Shown here one piece after another: positions 9,688 to 21,224 of a DNA stretch of 64,000 nucleotides. Source of the DNA: Lepus europaeus. Taxonomy: Eukaryota; Chordata; Mammalia; Lagomorpha; Leporidae. The notes under the pieces are model-generated. The model did not search any database. It worked only from the letters and a program-made list of their open reading frames with translations, and was not told the origin of the DNA. The stretch spans positions 4,292,266 through 4,356,265 of the forward strand of contig NC_084837.1 in the NCBI RefSeq assembly GCF_033115175.1, written 5' to 3'. The position numbers were made by a program, and so were the translations under genes. The number at the start of each line of letters is the position of its first letter. Within the stretch, counting starts at the first letter, position 1.

Positions 9688-11439
9688 GGGGCATTCAGAA
9701 AGTGCACCCAGGAGTGAGTTCTCTGCTGCTTGTGGGTGGGGAGGATGCCACTGGCAAGGACTTAAATGAATGTGGTGTTGATTGTACCCGGGCTCCCCGA
9801 GGCCTGCAGACAAGCTTGTTCATATCCCGAGAAAGGCACAAGCGCAGGTTCGCCCCCGAGTGCACAGGGCCTGGGCTTCCCTCGTCTCACATGCGTGTGC
9901 ACGTGTCTGTGTGCAGCTTCACGTATGTTCTCAAAGAACTAAAGCTAACCTGTTTTTATCGATTTAGCGATTTTAACGAAGCTGTAGCTTATCCATAAAG
10001 TTCATTAGCCACATAAACTTATGATCCAAATTCTATATTTCTAGATGTAGTTTAATTTAAATTCAATCACCAAAATAGGAAATCATGACCTGGATGATCA
10101 ATTTTGTCAGTTGTCTTGTTTTTGGGTGTTTTTTTTTTTTAATTGCACCTTTAATGACACTGAAGTAGGTTTTGAGGTTGAAGTAAGGGGTTACTCTTAT
10201 CTATATTCCAGATTAGGGTTAGAATTGCTTAGGAAATTGGTCATTTAACTGGAATTTTTGTTTTATTGTTAAAACCAATCCCTAGGTTGTGTGATTTATT
10301 TGTTTTCACTGGGGGAATGGGATCATGCTATCTGAGGATGTGTGGTGTACTCTTTTGGACCCATCAGAACACCCATTAAGTGACTTTACACAATTACTTA
10401 TAATTTGGCATTCACATATAAAATGCTTCACCTAACAATTTGGTGCTTGTCATTAGTTATAAATTTCAAGTATGCGTTTCCACTAAACAAAATGCAAATT
10501 AGCTAGATTATTAAACTACATCAGTATGAGGAGATAGCATTGAATTATATACTGAAATTAATCTGCATTTTTTTACATAATCAGAAAAAAATGAGTGGCC
10601 TTCTTGGCTTTGATGTACTGACACTGAAATGAGAAGGGTTCTTTTTAAAACTGCCGTTCAGACTGAGCAGTTTAGGAGCTTTGTGGAATAAATATGAAGA
10701 GTTGGATGCTGCTTTAGGCCAGACCCTGGAAAGACTGCTTTTGGAGAGAGATGGGTAAGAAAATGCTTCTGCTCTCAGGCTGTGATGTGTTGGGAGACAG
10801 CCCTGCACTCCCCAAAGTGCAGCCTGCGAGGCAGCCAGAGATCAGAGCTGTCCTCACTTAACACCTGGGCCCAGGAGAACGAGCTGTGGGCACCGAGCAG
10901 GCGAGGCAGTGTCCATGCTGCTGCCAAGGACAGCACATTTTCCAGGTGAGGAAACACGGCAAACACAGGCTTGCCGTGTGGATGCTGAGGTTGGGGGTGG
11001 TGCGCGTGTGGTTGTGTCTAGGTGCTCAGGCTGTGATGCTTGGCTGGCACTGTGCTCAGGTGGAGGGCTGGGTCAGGGACGCCAGACGGGCAGCAGATGG
11101 CGATGGCTGTTTTCTCCTCTCCGGACAGATACAGAAAGCCCGGAGTAAGAGTTTTTCAGGAACAGGTTATTCCGGATCATTGCGTTTCCTCTTTTAGCTC
11201 AGCCACTTTTTTCTAAACCTTTGTGAAAGAGGATCCTTGCTTGTCTCATGCTGCCCTAGGTGGTATAAGACGGAGAGACTGGTTCTTTCTTCCACATGGA
11301 GGCTCTGCTCGCCTCAGTGCCATTCGGCTGCATGGTGGCAGCTCTGCCGGTGCAGAGGGGCTGGACTGCCGCTGTCAGACCTCCAGGCCACCATGGTCAG
11401 CTGCGTCCTCCCATCCTGCCTGTTACTCCCCGACTCCTC

Positions 11440-11605
11440 GATGATCCCAAGCCTGTCACATGAAGACCCACTCCCTTCCTTATCTCCTGTGCCAAGCTGT
11501 ATGCAGGCAGGGAGTCGGCCCCCTGGAAGGCATGTCCAATTTGTCTTATTTAAGTAAGGGCCTGGCACGAAGCATGCACTCATCCAATATTGGTTTAATA
11601 ATAAA
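11440..11605 (+). repeat. L2-like remnant
   Basis: The right end GGGCCTGGCACGAAGCATGC followed by ACTCATCCAATATTGGTTTA resembles the L2 3' end (gtgcctggcacatagtaggtgctcaataaat). The left part is weak. Confidence 0.4.
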
Positions 11606-11706
11606 AAAATCAAGGATAGTATGTGGGCATTTGGGTTAAAGAGCTTCTGTCCGTGTTCTCGCTGTGAGTTCTTTCCCATCTATAAGTTAATTAAAATCAA
11701 TCATTT

Positions 11707-12035
11707 GGCTTAGTGGCTCAGCTGCTGGTGAAGGTGCTTGTGTCCCATATGGAAGTGCTGAAGTTCAAGTCCCAGCCCTGACATCCTCTTTTGGCTTCCT
11801 GCTAATGCAGACTCCAGGGGGCAGCACTGGCAGCTGAAGGAGTGGGGTTCCTGCCACATTCGTGGGAGATCTGGACTGAGGTCCCATCTCCTGGGCCCAG
11901 CCCTGGCCATTGCAGACATTTTAGGAGTGAACCAGCAGAAGAGAGCACTTTGACTTGGTGTCTCTCTGCCTCCAGTGCTTTATGTCTGTCTGCCTGACTT
12001 GGTGTCTCTCTGCCTCTAGCATGAATAAATATATA
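11707..12035 (+). repeat. Old CSINE with internal tandem duplication
   Basis: Forward copy. Near its tail the segment GACTTGGTGTCTCTCTGCCT occurs twice, about 45 bp apart, before the final ATGAATAAATATATATTTTT tail. Confidence 0.82.
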
Positions 12036-12156
12036 TTTTTTAGAGTTGACATTTTAAAAATCGTACTCTACATGAAATCTCCTTTTATGTAATGTGAACT
12101 GAGATTAGAGAGAAGATTAAACAGGTGTAGACTTTTCTGCCCATGTTTGCTGCTAA

Positions 12157-12240
12157 TTTTAAATCTGAACCTATTTCTATCCTTCTAACCTATTTCCATC
12201 CTATTTGTATCCTTTTAAATCTGAACCTATTTCTATCCCT
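12157..12240 (+). repeat. Short tandem duplication
   Basis: TTTTAAATCTGAACCTATTT plus CTATCC occurs at about 12157 and again about 55 bp later, with a partial CCTATTTCCATCC in between. Confidence 0.8.
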
Positions 12241-13094
12241 CTTCGGCAGAAGTCCTGCTGAATTTATGTCATCTGAGAGCTTTGCAGTTGCTTACTCTTT
12301 ATCCTGGCTTTGACTCCTCTGTTTCCTCGTGAACGGCCGACAGCTTTCTGTAACTGCTGTGGAATGGAGGAAGAAACGAAGAGGGTGGGAAGCAGGGTTG
12401 GTGTGTGACAAGCCCTGCCCACGCCCAGGATGATCGGATGTTTGTCCGTTGTCGCTACGGCCTCTGGTTCTGTTTTTGGCTTTTCAGAAGAAGCGAGATA
12501 AGGAACATCTGTGGTCTGAGGGCCCCTTCGGGGTTTGTCTCACCTGCTTTGTGTTGGTTTGGTGCCAGGCCAAGCCTGCAGCCAGGAGACAGGACCCAGA
12601 GATCAGTAATGTCTGACTTCTGCAGTCACTTTCCAGTTCCACCTGTGTCAGCCAAGTGAAGCGTGGGAAACTGGGGTAGAACGTGAGGGAAGGAAGTAAG
12701 GATGAAGGAAAAGAAGGAATGTGAGGTACAGAGGGCAGGGAGAGGGCGGGGACATCTGGTGTATGCTTTCAAACCGGCGGCCCACACAGAGGGCAGAACA
12801 CAGGCATAGGTGAAAGAAACGTTGGACGAAGAGGATTCTGCCAGATCTCTTGAGCCTCAGACTGACGCTGCATTTCGTATCCTGTGGAAACCTGTCTGAT
12901 CTTGTCTCTACGGAGTCTCCTGAGAGGGCCCTCCCGAATGCAACCATTGCTTCATAGCAGTATCAATACCTTCTCCCAGTTGTGCTATCCAGAAACCTGT
13001 GACAGATGGTAGACCAGTGCTTTAATCACATGTCAGGATCTGTGCACCTGCCACTGACCCCACTCATGTGGCTTTGCTTCTCCCTGATCCACTG

Positions 13095-13560
13095 CACCCT
13101 CCTTTTGTGGAAACTTTTCTCATTCTTTTTAAAGATTTGTTTATTTGAAAGTCAGAATTGTAGAGAGGGAGAGAAGGAGAGACAGAGAATGAGATCTTCC
13201 ATCCACTAGTTCACTCCCCAAATGGCCACAATGGCCAGGGCTGGGCCAGGCTGAAGCCAGGAGTTTCTGGGTCTCCCATATGGGTGCAGGGGCCCTAGAA
13301 CTTGGGCCATGTTCCATCGCTTTCCCAGGCACATTAGCAGGGAGCTTGATCAGAAGTGGAGCAGCCAAGACTGAACCAGTGCCGGTACGGGACGCTGGTC
13401 CCAGTGCCGGTATGGGATGCTGGTACTGCAGATGACAATATAACACATTGCACTATAGCGCCGGCCCAATTCTTCTCATTCTTCAAGGGCCAAGTGAAGT
13501 CTTCCTTCTCCATGGAGCTTTTCCCAACTCTGCAGTCAACGTCATCACCCTGCCTTCAGG
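13095..13560 (+). repeat. L2-like element split by a CSINE
   Basis: CTTCAAGGGCCAAGTGAAGT then CTTCCTTCTCCATGGAGCTT resembles the L2 consensus (ttcaaggcccagctcaaatgccacctcctcc...). A CSINE at 13128-13467 interrupts it. Confidence 0.5.
13128..13467 (-). repeat. CSINE with 11-bp TSD
   Basis: Reverse copy with TTCTCATTCTT at 13117-13127 and 13473-13483. The segment CCAGTGCCGGTAYGGGAYGC is duplicated in its head region. Confidence 0.93.
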
Positions 13561-14197
13561 TTCACACCACAAAGCTCAGTGTGCTCTGTGAAGAGATTTG
13601 AAGGGGAAGAATCCAGCAGATAAATGATGTGTCAAAGGGGAGGCTCAGGTTCTGAGACAGGTTGTCACCTAGGCTGGAGAAGGCCCCATGCTCCATGTCT
13701 TCTATCCATGGTCCGTTGGCTACCAGCTCTCAGGACTGACTCATGAGAGCCAAGTGGTTGTGAGACTAAGCTCCAAATACCCATCACCATGAATTTGCAG
13801 TGAGCAACACTGTCTAGGCTCCAGCATCCCTTCTGACATGAAACGGCTCATTCACTCTTCCTTGTTGTCACTCTGGCAGTCATATCGTGATTGACACCTG
13901 AGTCATTAACTGTCTGGGAGAAATCATCGTCTCGGGGCCTAAAGATACTTGAAAGATGTGTGTCAGTTCACTTCCTGTGAAAGTCAGCCTTCCTGAGAAG
14001 TCGGGTCAGAATCCTAGCTGTGGAAATGAATCGCTGCAAAGGGGGAGTGGATTAGTTCTTGCTGAAGGACATTGGCTCAGATCCATCTCACGTAAGGACT
14101 GAGCTGCAAGTGAGAGCTTGACACACTTCAGGGGCACCTGCACCTACACCTGCCCATGGTTGCAAGCCTGCCCAGCCAATGGGAATGCCAGCATTCC

Positions 14198-14523
14198 TTA
14201 AAAAAGATAGTAATTTATTTGCTTGAAAGGCATAGTGACAGGGAAAGACAGAACAATCTTCCATCTGCTGGTTCACTCCCAAATGACTATAAAAACCAGG
14301 GCTGGAACAAGCTGAAGTCAGGAGCCAGGAATGCCATCTAGATTTCCCATACGGGTGGCAGGGACCAAGTATTGGGTCATCACTTGCTGCCATGCGAGGT
14401 GCATCAGCAGGCAGCTGGATCAGGAGCAGAGCAGCTGGTACTCGGACGTGTGCTCCAACTCCAATATGGATTGTGCAGGTGTTGCAAAGATCGGCTTAGC
14501 CGACCGTGCCATGATGCTGGCCC
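14198..14523 (-). repeat. Old CSINE
   Basis: Reverse copy from TTTATTTGCTTGAAAGGCAT to GTGCCATGATGCTGGCCC. Confidence 0.85.
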
Positions 14524-14764
14524 TCCTGCCTCCCCTGAAGCCAGGATTCCTAAAGTCCTGTGGCCCAGGTCCTCTGTGCCCACTGACCGAGTGCTAACTT
14601 TTACTGGGGATTCTTTGTGTGACTGCTCCCTTTTTTTCTGAGGATCACATGGTTTTATTAGGTGCAAATCATCACTTTCTGTCACGCTGGTATCCAGTCC
14701 TGGTGGCCTGGCAACTGTGCTGTCTCCTGTAAGTGACTTTTCCTGGGCTCTGACAGCTGATGAG

Positions 14765-15135
14765 TTGTTATGGGCTAAACAGGATCCGCAAACCTCCCTT
14801 CCCATCCATAAAATACCTCGTGTTGAACCTCTACTCCCCCATGTAACCTACCGGAGATGCAGCCGTTAGGAGGTGATTAAGATCAACTGAGGCCATAAGC
14901 GCCAAGTCCTGAGCTGATCAATGTGGCGTCCCTTACAGAGCGGAAGACGCCAGAGTGCGCCCTCTCCACCATGTGAGGACCAGGAAGGCGGCCACCTGCA
15001 AGCCAGCAAGTGAGCCCTCGCCAAGAGCTGCCTTGTCTAGCCCCTTCATCTTGGACTTCCAGCCTCTGGGATTGTGGGGAAATTTTCTGTTGTTTGAGTC
15101 CCCAGTCAGCAGTATTTGGTTAACAGCCTGGGCTG
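14765..15135 (+). mobile_element. Solo LTR of ERVL-MaLR type (MLT1-like)
   Basis: Matches from recall: TTATGGGCTAAACAGGAT at the start, GGAGGTGATTAAGATCAACTGAGGCCATAAG, then CGGAAGACGCCAGAG. CATGTGAGGACCAGGAAGGC and GGCCACCTGCAAGCCAGCAA follow, then CATCTTGGACTTCCAGCCTC and TTTCTGTTGTTTGAG. The order is that of an MLT1-type LTR. No internal retroviral coding sequence is next to it. Ancient and inactive. Confidence 0.75.
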
Positions 15136-15494
15136 CCTTAGACAGTGGTTTAGTATTGTGTTCTGCTTGTTCTTGTCTTTGAGGCTTTGGCCTCTGTGGC
15201 ACTGTGGAATACTGCCAGTCCCACCCCGCGTGGTGGGACTTGTCCATAGCGGGTTAGTTTGGAAGTCTGTCTCTTTGGTCTATGGTAAGCCCCTAAAGAG
15301 TAGACATGGTACCTGCCATTCTCTTTCTCCCAGTCTTTCTGTAAACCTTGTCTTTATGAAAATACCTTGATGTAGATTACCTCTGCAGTTGATTTTCAAG
15401 CCGTAAGGCAATGGTTGGTGCTCTGGAAGCTGAGAGAAAGTCGGCTGTGTTGGGTAAGCCCTTGTGGGTTATCTGTATTCCAAAAATGTTCACG

Positions 15495-15762
15495 ACGTGG
15501 GTGTTTAGTCTAGCAGTTAAGACACCCGTGTCTCACAGTGGGGTACTCAGCTCTGGTCCCTGACTGTAGACCCTGGAAGACAGCAGTGACGGCTCAAGTG
15601 CTGTTTCCCTGCCACTCATCTGGGGGACTTGAGCTGTGTCTCCTGCTCCTGACTCCTGCTAAGCCCTTCTGGGTGTTTGGAAGTGAACCGGTGAAGGGAA
15701 TTGGAGCATTCTGTCTCTTTCTCTTTCCCAAATAAGTAAGTAAATTAATAAATAAAAATTTT
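15495..15762 (+). repeat. Old CSINE
   Basis: Forward copy beginning GTGGGTGTTTAGTCTAGCAG and ending CCCAAATAAGTAAGTAAATTAATAAATAAA. Confidence 0.82.
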
Positions 15763-16251
15763 CCAAAGAGGCTGATTTTGAGATGAAGCTAAAACTAAAG
15801 CTCAGGAGAGGAACGTACTTTTTCTTATCTTTCTTTGCTACTGCTCCCTCTGCCAAAACTCCCTTCCTCAGTGAGCCTTGCTTTAGCAGTCCTTTAAAAA
15901 GTGTCTTTTATGTGCCCTGTAAAATCAGTGACGTAGCTAGGAAATAAATTTCTTTTGGTTTCTGTCCTCAGGGTTGTTGATGGACTTGAGATTAGATTCG
16001 GATATTGGAGATAATGACCTGGCACTACCTGGCAGTGTCTCCCCTACCAGTTGGAGGAGAAGGAGCTCTGGGAGGGGTGGTCAGGAAAGGCTTGAAGGGG
16101 ACTCCTTTCAGGGGTGAGACTCGGTGAGGCAGAGAGGAGTGCGCAGTAACTAATTTGCATGCTTGAGAGGCCAGGAAAATAGAAAGCTCTTAGCCTATGA
16201 GTACTCACTGCTGTTTCTCTGGTTGTGTTTATCAATGTAGTTATTTTTAAC

Positions 16252-16558
16252 TTTTTTTTTAAAAGATTTAATTTGTTTATTTGAGAGGTAGAGTCACGGA
16301 GAAACAGAAAGATCTTCCATCCTCTGGTTCCCTCCCCAAATGGCCACAATGGCCGGAGCTGGTCTGATCAGGAGCCAGGAGCTTCTTCTGGGTCTCCCAT
16401 GCAGGTGCAGGGGCCCAAGTGCTTGGACCATCTTCTGCTGTTTTCCCAGGCCATAGAAGAGAGCTGGATAGGAAGAGGAGCAGCCGGGACTTGAGCCGGT
16501 GCCCGTATGGGATGCTGGCGCTGCAGGAGGAGGATTAACCTGCGCCACAGCGCCAGCC
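16252..16558 (-). repeat. CSINE
   Basis: Reverse copy from a T-rich tail to GCGCCACAGCGCCAGCCCC. A short TAACTT repeat flanks it. Confidence 0.93.
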
Positions 16559-16589
16559 CCATAACTTGTTAGGCTTAGGGAGCATTAAT

Positions 16590-16680
16590 GCCGTGCCTGA
16601 TGCCACCCACTTAGTAAGCTTCAGAGCCAGAATCTAAACCCAGAACCATCTGACTCTCAAGCCAGTGCCCTGAACAGTCT
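16590..16680 (-). repeat. MIR-like fragment
   Basis: CACTTAGTAAGCTTCAGAGC then CAGAATCTAAACCCAGAACC resembles the reverse MIR head (gctagtaagtggcagagctgggattcaaacccagg). Confidence 0.5.
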
Positions 16681-16837
16681 GGGTGTGTGGCTCTGAGAAA
16701 CTGGAGATTCCCCTTAAAGGCACTGACCACAGGCAGGTGTTTTTCTGTGTGTGCTGTGCCCCTTTCATGGAATGTAGTTGTTGGATGGCTTATTTTCAGG
16801 GTCAGTTGTTACTGGATCACAAGTAGAAGGCTTATTG

Positions 16838-16852
16838 CCCCCCCCCCCCCCC
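16838..16852 (+). repeat. C15 homopolymer
   Basis: Uninterrupted C run followed by ACACCACA in intron 1. Confidence 0.9.
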
Positions 16853-17242
16853 ACACCACAATCTATTCATTTCCACGTGAGGTCTATCCTTTCGGGATTT
16901 TTCTGGGCAGTTAGAGAAACAGCTGGGTTTGGTGCTGTCTTACATTGGGTGGGGTGAGCTTTGTGGTATAGAAGTTCCCCATTGGGATATTCCCGGAAGC
17001 TCTGCTTGGCAACCACAGAGCTTCAGTCTGGTGACCACAGAGAAGCAAAGTGATTAACCACTGGGAGAAGACACAAGCCCTGGTTTGCAAAACGAAGCAA
17101 GGGCGTCAGTGGCTCCACACCACACTTACAAGTCCTGTATTGTTTTGTTCTTAGACATCACACCTCCACATCCTGGTGTCGGGTGCGTCAGCCAGGACCC
17201 AGGGTCCTCCTGGGCTTGGCTTCCTCCTGCTGTCTTCTCTCA

Positions 17243-17345
17243 TTCCCCATCTGTTGAGCACCGACCTGCTTTGTGCTAGCTCAGACATAGTCACTAGAAA
17301 CACAGTAGCTGACCAGACAAGGGTCCTCCCCCTCAGCAGGGTGGT
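17243..17345 (-). repeat. L2/MIR-like remnant
   Basis: CTGTTGAGCACCGACCTGCT then TTGTGCTAGCTCAGACATAG resembles tattgagcacctactatgtgccaggcac in ancient L2/MIR sequences. Confidence 0.4.
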
Positions 17346-18224
17346 AGGCTGAAGATGGTGGTCAGAGTATTGCAATGATCATGGAGAGAAATGAGGCAGG
17401 TAAAGTGCTTGGGGGTGCTGGGCACTGGGTACTACAGTTTTGGATAGTATGGTCCAGAAAGGGCCCCTTCTGGGAAGGGAAGCATACACAGAAAGCCAGT
17501 TGTGTGCCTATGAGGAGGAACAAAAATAATGAGACACTTCAGAAGGTGAGAAACAAAACAGTGTAAAGGCTGCTATTGGCAGCAGTGAACCCCACGTGCT
17601 TCCAGAAGAGCACAGGAGCAGAACAGCCGGGGGAGGGGGCGCGGGGGGGGGAGGCAGCAGAGGTGTGTCAGTTGGGCTTTCCCATCCTGCCCTGCAGCTC
17701 CAGTAGATCAACGGCCACCAGGTGCACTGGAGAAGCAGGATGCCAAAGGACCCAAAGGCTCAGCCGTGTCACTCCCAGGCAAGAGGAGTGGGTCAACTCG
17801 TGGGTGGTGCTGGTGGTGGTGGTCTCGGGCCCTGCTGCAGACACTGAGACCAGCAGCTGGCGGAAGCTTGGCCGTGGGGCGGGCAGTGGAGGAAGTGTGC
17901 ACTGATGGCTGACGGTCCATGCATGGAAAGGCAGATGGCAGCGCACTGAGGTCCCTCAGCCAGGACTTTACCTTTGGTGACCGCGTCAGCAGGGCTCGCA
18001 CGTGGGTGGGAATTAAGGGTGGAGTTGTGTTGTTGGCCACCCTCATCCAGTGTTTTGCTGCACCCTGCCTAAACACATCCTTTGTTTTAAAAATACAAAT
18101 ATTGTAAGAGAAGAGCAGCACTAATTTAATGCCATTTTTGAGAGGTTAGGCGTAAGGAACTCTGCTAAGTGCCATAGAATTATTGTCTCATCTGACTATC
18201 TGTTTGCTCTATGTACAAAGATGC

Positions 18225-18275
18225 TACCTAGCATGGTGTCTGGCCCAGAGATGTTCAGGAAACATCTTTTGAATG
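18225..18275 (+). repeat. L2 3'-end fragment
   Basis: CCTAGCATGGTGTCTGGCCC then ATCTTTTGAATGAG resembles cctagcacagtgcctggcacat...ttgttgaatgaatg. Confidence 0.45.
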
Positions 18276-18279
18276 AGCT

Positions 18280-18430
18280 CATTTTACTCCCAGTAGCCTA
18301 TAAAGTCCGTGTCTTTTTTTTATACTCTCATGTCTTAGACTTTTCAGTAAATCTTTCAAGGGCGCGGAGCTAGGAAGCAGCAGAGGTGGGATTCGATTCC
18401 AGATCTTTCTGAGTCAAAGCTTGTTTACCG
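18280..18430 (-). repeat. MIR-like remnant
   Basis: The 3' part AGCAGCAGAGGTGGGATTCGATTCCAGATC resembles the reverse MIR head (ggcagagctgggattcgaacccaggtc). Confidence 0.45.
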
Positions 18431-18680
18431 CTGCGTGGTGCTGCCTCCCAGCATGGCAGGCCAGGTGTACCAGGTTTGGAGTCTCGGCACAGTTGTGCTG
18501 TGGTGGAAAGGTAGAATACCGAGGACTCTCCTAGAGGCCTCTCTGCCTTCCCTTTGTAACCATTGAAGCCTCCTACCTCTACCTTCTTGATCATAAATTG
18601 ATGGCAATAATGCTAACCTGTGGGCTCCTGATAAGGCAATAGTCAGGCATATGGAGGGGTGTTTTAAAAAGTTCACGGAT

Positions 18681-18980
18681 GGGGCAGGCCTTTGGCACAG
18701 AGGTTAAGAACATCACTTCGGATGCCTGCACCCTGTGTCAGAGTGCAGGGTTCAAGTCCCAGCTCTGCTCCCAGTTCCGGCTTCCTGCTAATACTCACTC
18801 CAGGAGGCAGCAGTTGATGGTTGAAGGACTTGGGTCCCTGTGACCCATGTGGGGTCCCAGGTGGAGTTCTGAGCTCCTGGTTTCAGCATGGCCCAGCCTT
18901 TGCTGCTGCAGCATTTGGGAATGCGTGGGCAGATGGAAGATCTCTTAATCTTTCTCTGCCTTTCAAATAAATGCTTTTAA
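18681..18980 (+). repeat. CSINE inside mariner-type element
   Basis: Forward older-type copy with tail CTTTCAAATAAATGCTTTT. Flanks AAAAAGTTCACGG and AAAAAGCTCGTGG look like a diverged TSD. Confidence 0.88.
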
Positions 18981-19055
18981 AAAGCTCGTGGAGAAATTCT
19001 GAGATGAAAAGTCTTATGCATGGGTTTCCATTTATTTTTGCATCTCTATGAACAT

Positions 19056-19354
19056 TTTTTTAAAAAAAATTTATTTGAAAGGCAGCGTTAGAGAGCTCTT
19101 CCATCTGCTGGTTCACTCCCCAAATGGCCACCATGGCTGGGGCTAAGTCAGGCTGAAGCCAGGAGCCAGGAGGTTCATCCAGGTCTCCCACGTGGGCGAA
19201 GGGGTCAGGCACTTGGGCTATCTTCGGCTGCTTTTCCAGGCACATTAGCAGGGAGCTGGATTGGAAATGGAACAGCTAGGACTTGAACTGATGCCCATAT
19301 GGGATGCTGGTGTTTCAGGTGTTGGCTTAACTTGCTGTACCACAATGCTGGCCC
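19056..19354 (-). repeat. CSINE inside mariner-type element
   Basis: Reverse copy from TTTTTTTTAAAAAAAATTTATTTG to ACCACAATGCTGGCCCCC. It forms an inverted pair with the CSINE 75 bp to the left. Confidence 0.9.
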
Positions 19355-19446
19355 CCTACAAACTTTTAATTGAATTTTCCACAAACTTTTTGAATACTCT
19401 TGTATTTGAAAGTAGGCCATGCTAAGCACATATGAAGGGACTCATT

Positions 19447-19773
19447 CCTTTTTTTTAAAGACCTATTTATTCGAAAGTCAGAGTTATACAGAGAGGAGAG
19501 GCAGAGAGAGAGAGGTCTTCCATCCAATGGTCCACTTCCCAATTGGCCGCAATGGCCGAAGTGCGCAGACCCGAAGCCGGGAGTCAGGAGCTTCTTCAGG
19601 GTCTCCCACATGGGTGCAGGGGCCCAAGGACTTGAGCCATCTTCCACTGCTTTCCCAGGCCACTGCAGAGAGTTGTATTGGAAGTGGAGCAGCTGGGACT
19701 AGAACCGGCGCCCATACGGGATGCCGGCACTTCAGGCCAGGGTGTTAACCCACTGTGCCACAGCACCGGCCCC
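19447..19773 (-). repeat. CSINE with 9-bp TSD
   Basis: Reverse copy flanked by GGACTCATT (19438-19446 and 19775-19783). Confidence 0.93.
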
Positions 19774-20295
19774 AGGACTCATTATCCTTTAAGGCACCTG
19801 TTACTAACAGCTTTGTAAAACCATGGACACTCAGTGGACAGTTATCCTGACACTCTAGGAAGGGCTGGGAGACTGCTAAAGGACCAGGAAATAAAACGGT
19901 TTGGCTTGGTGGGCCATGAGGTATCTGCTTCAGCCACTCAGTCCTGGTGTCGTAGCATGAAATCTGTCATAGATAAATACAAATGGAAGGGCAGTATTTC
20001 CATTATTCCTAGGAAGTAAGAGTAGGCTGGGTTTGGCTCACGGCTGTACTCTGCTGACTGCTGTCCTATACCATCATGTGGGTAAGTAGGGCATAGGTGT
20101 GCACGCCCATACATGCACGCCTTCTATTTTGCATGCTAGATTAGAGAGTCCCTCAGGGTAATTCCTTTTAGAGACCACACAGGGGGTGGGAGGAAGCTAA
20201 ATCCACACGCCTTGACTGTATGACCTATAACCTCTGGAAAGTGTTGTAACGACTGAATGGGAACAGACTCAGCCCTTGCATGGGCGTGATTTTTT

Positions 20296-20328
20296 TTTTT
20301 TTAATTTTTATTTTTGACAGGCAGAGTG

Positions 20329-20359
<31 letters not shown>

Positions 20360-20592
20360 AAAGGTCTTCCTTTTTGCCGTTGGTTCACCCTCCAATGGCC
20401 GCCGCGGCCAGCGCATCTCACTGATCTGAAGCCAGGAGCCAGGCGCTTCTCCTGGTCTCCCATGCGGGTGCAGGGCCCAAGGACTTGGGCCATCCTCCAC
20501 TGCCTTCCCGGGCCATAGCAGAGAGCTGGCCTGGAAGAGGAGCAACCAGGACAGAATCCGGCACCCCGGCCAGGACTAGAACCCGGTGTGCA
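20296..20592 (-). repeat. CSINE, head-truncated, with about 16-bp TSD
   Basis: Reverse copy containing a (GA)n expansion at 20334-20360. The TSD GCATGGGCSTGATTTTT (20278-20294 and 20593-20609) directly follows the truncated head (ACCCGGTGTGCA). Truncation therefore happened at insertion, not later. Confidence 0.92.
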
Positions 20593-20800
20593 GCATGGGC
20601 CTGATTTTTTATGAACACATTCCAATTTGACCTCTCATTTCCAAGTAACTCATTCCTTATTCCATCACTGTGCCCAGTTGCTACTAACAGGCCATCTGAT
20701 CCCTGCTATTGATCTTATCACTTTCTGTGGTATTGGTATTTGTTACTCCTATAGACTTGCATGTTCATACTCTCAATAGCCTAGCTCCAGGTTGCAGAAT

Positions 20801-20802
<2 letters not shown>

Positions 20803-20831
<29 letters not shown>
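20803..20831 (+). repeat. (TA)n microsatellite
   Basis: Pure alternating TA tract of about 28 bp, likely polymorphic. Confidence 0.92.
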
Positions 20832-20913
20832 CCTTAACTGTGCTCATCTGTGGTATTGTAGATAATATAAGTGATCTTCACAGCAAACATGTTATTCTTA
20901 CACTTAGCTTTTC

Positions 20914-21224
20914 CTTTTTTAAAGAATTATTTATTTGAAAGAGTTAGAGAGGTAGAGAGAGAAAGGTTATCCATCCACTGGTTCACTCCCCAGATGGCTG
21001 CAACAGCCAGAGCTGCACCGATCCAAAGCTAGGAGCCAGGAGCTGCTTCTGGGTCTCCCATGTGGGTGCAGGGGCCCAAGGATTGGGCCATCCTCTACTG
21101 TTATCCCAGGCCACAGCAGAGAGCTGGATTGGAAGAGGAGCAGCTGGGACTAGAACCAGCACCCATATGGGATGCCAGCACTTCAGGCCAGGGCTTTAAC
21201 CCACTGTGCCACAGCACCGGCCCC
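20914..21224 (-). repeat. CSINE with 14-bp TSD
   Basis: Reverse copy flanked by ACACTTAGCTTTTC (20900-20913 and 21225-21238). Confidence 0.95.

Larger units (their letters stand above)
18662..19400. mobile_element. Mariner-derived palindromic element (MARNA-like), split by two CSINEs
   Basis: Pieces TTTTAAAAAGTTCACGG (18662), AAAAAGCTCGTGGAGAAATT and TATGCATGGGTTTCC (about 18978-19030) and TTGAATTTTCCACAAACTTTTTGAATA (19370-19395) together form one inverted-repeat element. Its ends are TTCAAAAAGTTCRTGGA-type. Forward and reverse CSINEs interrupt it. The family name is from recall. Confidence 0.6.
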
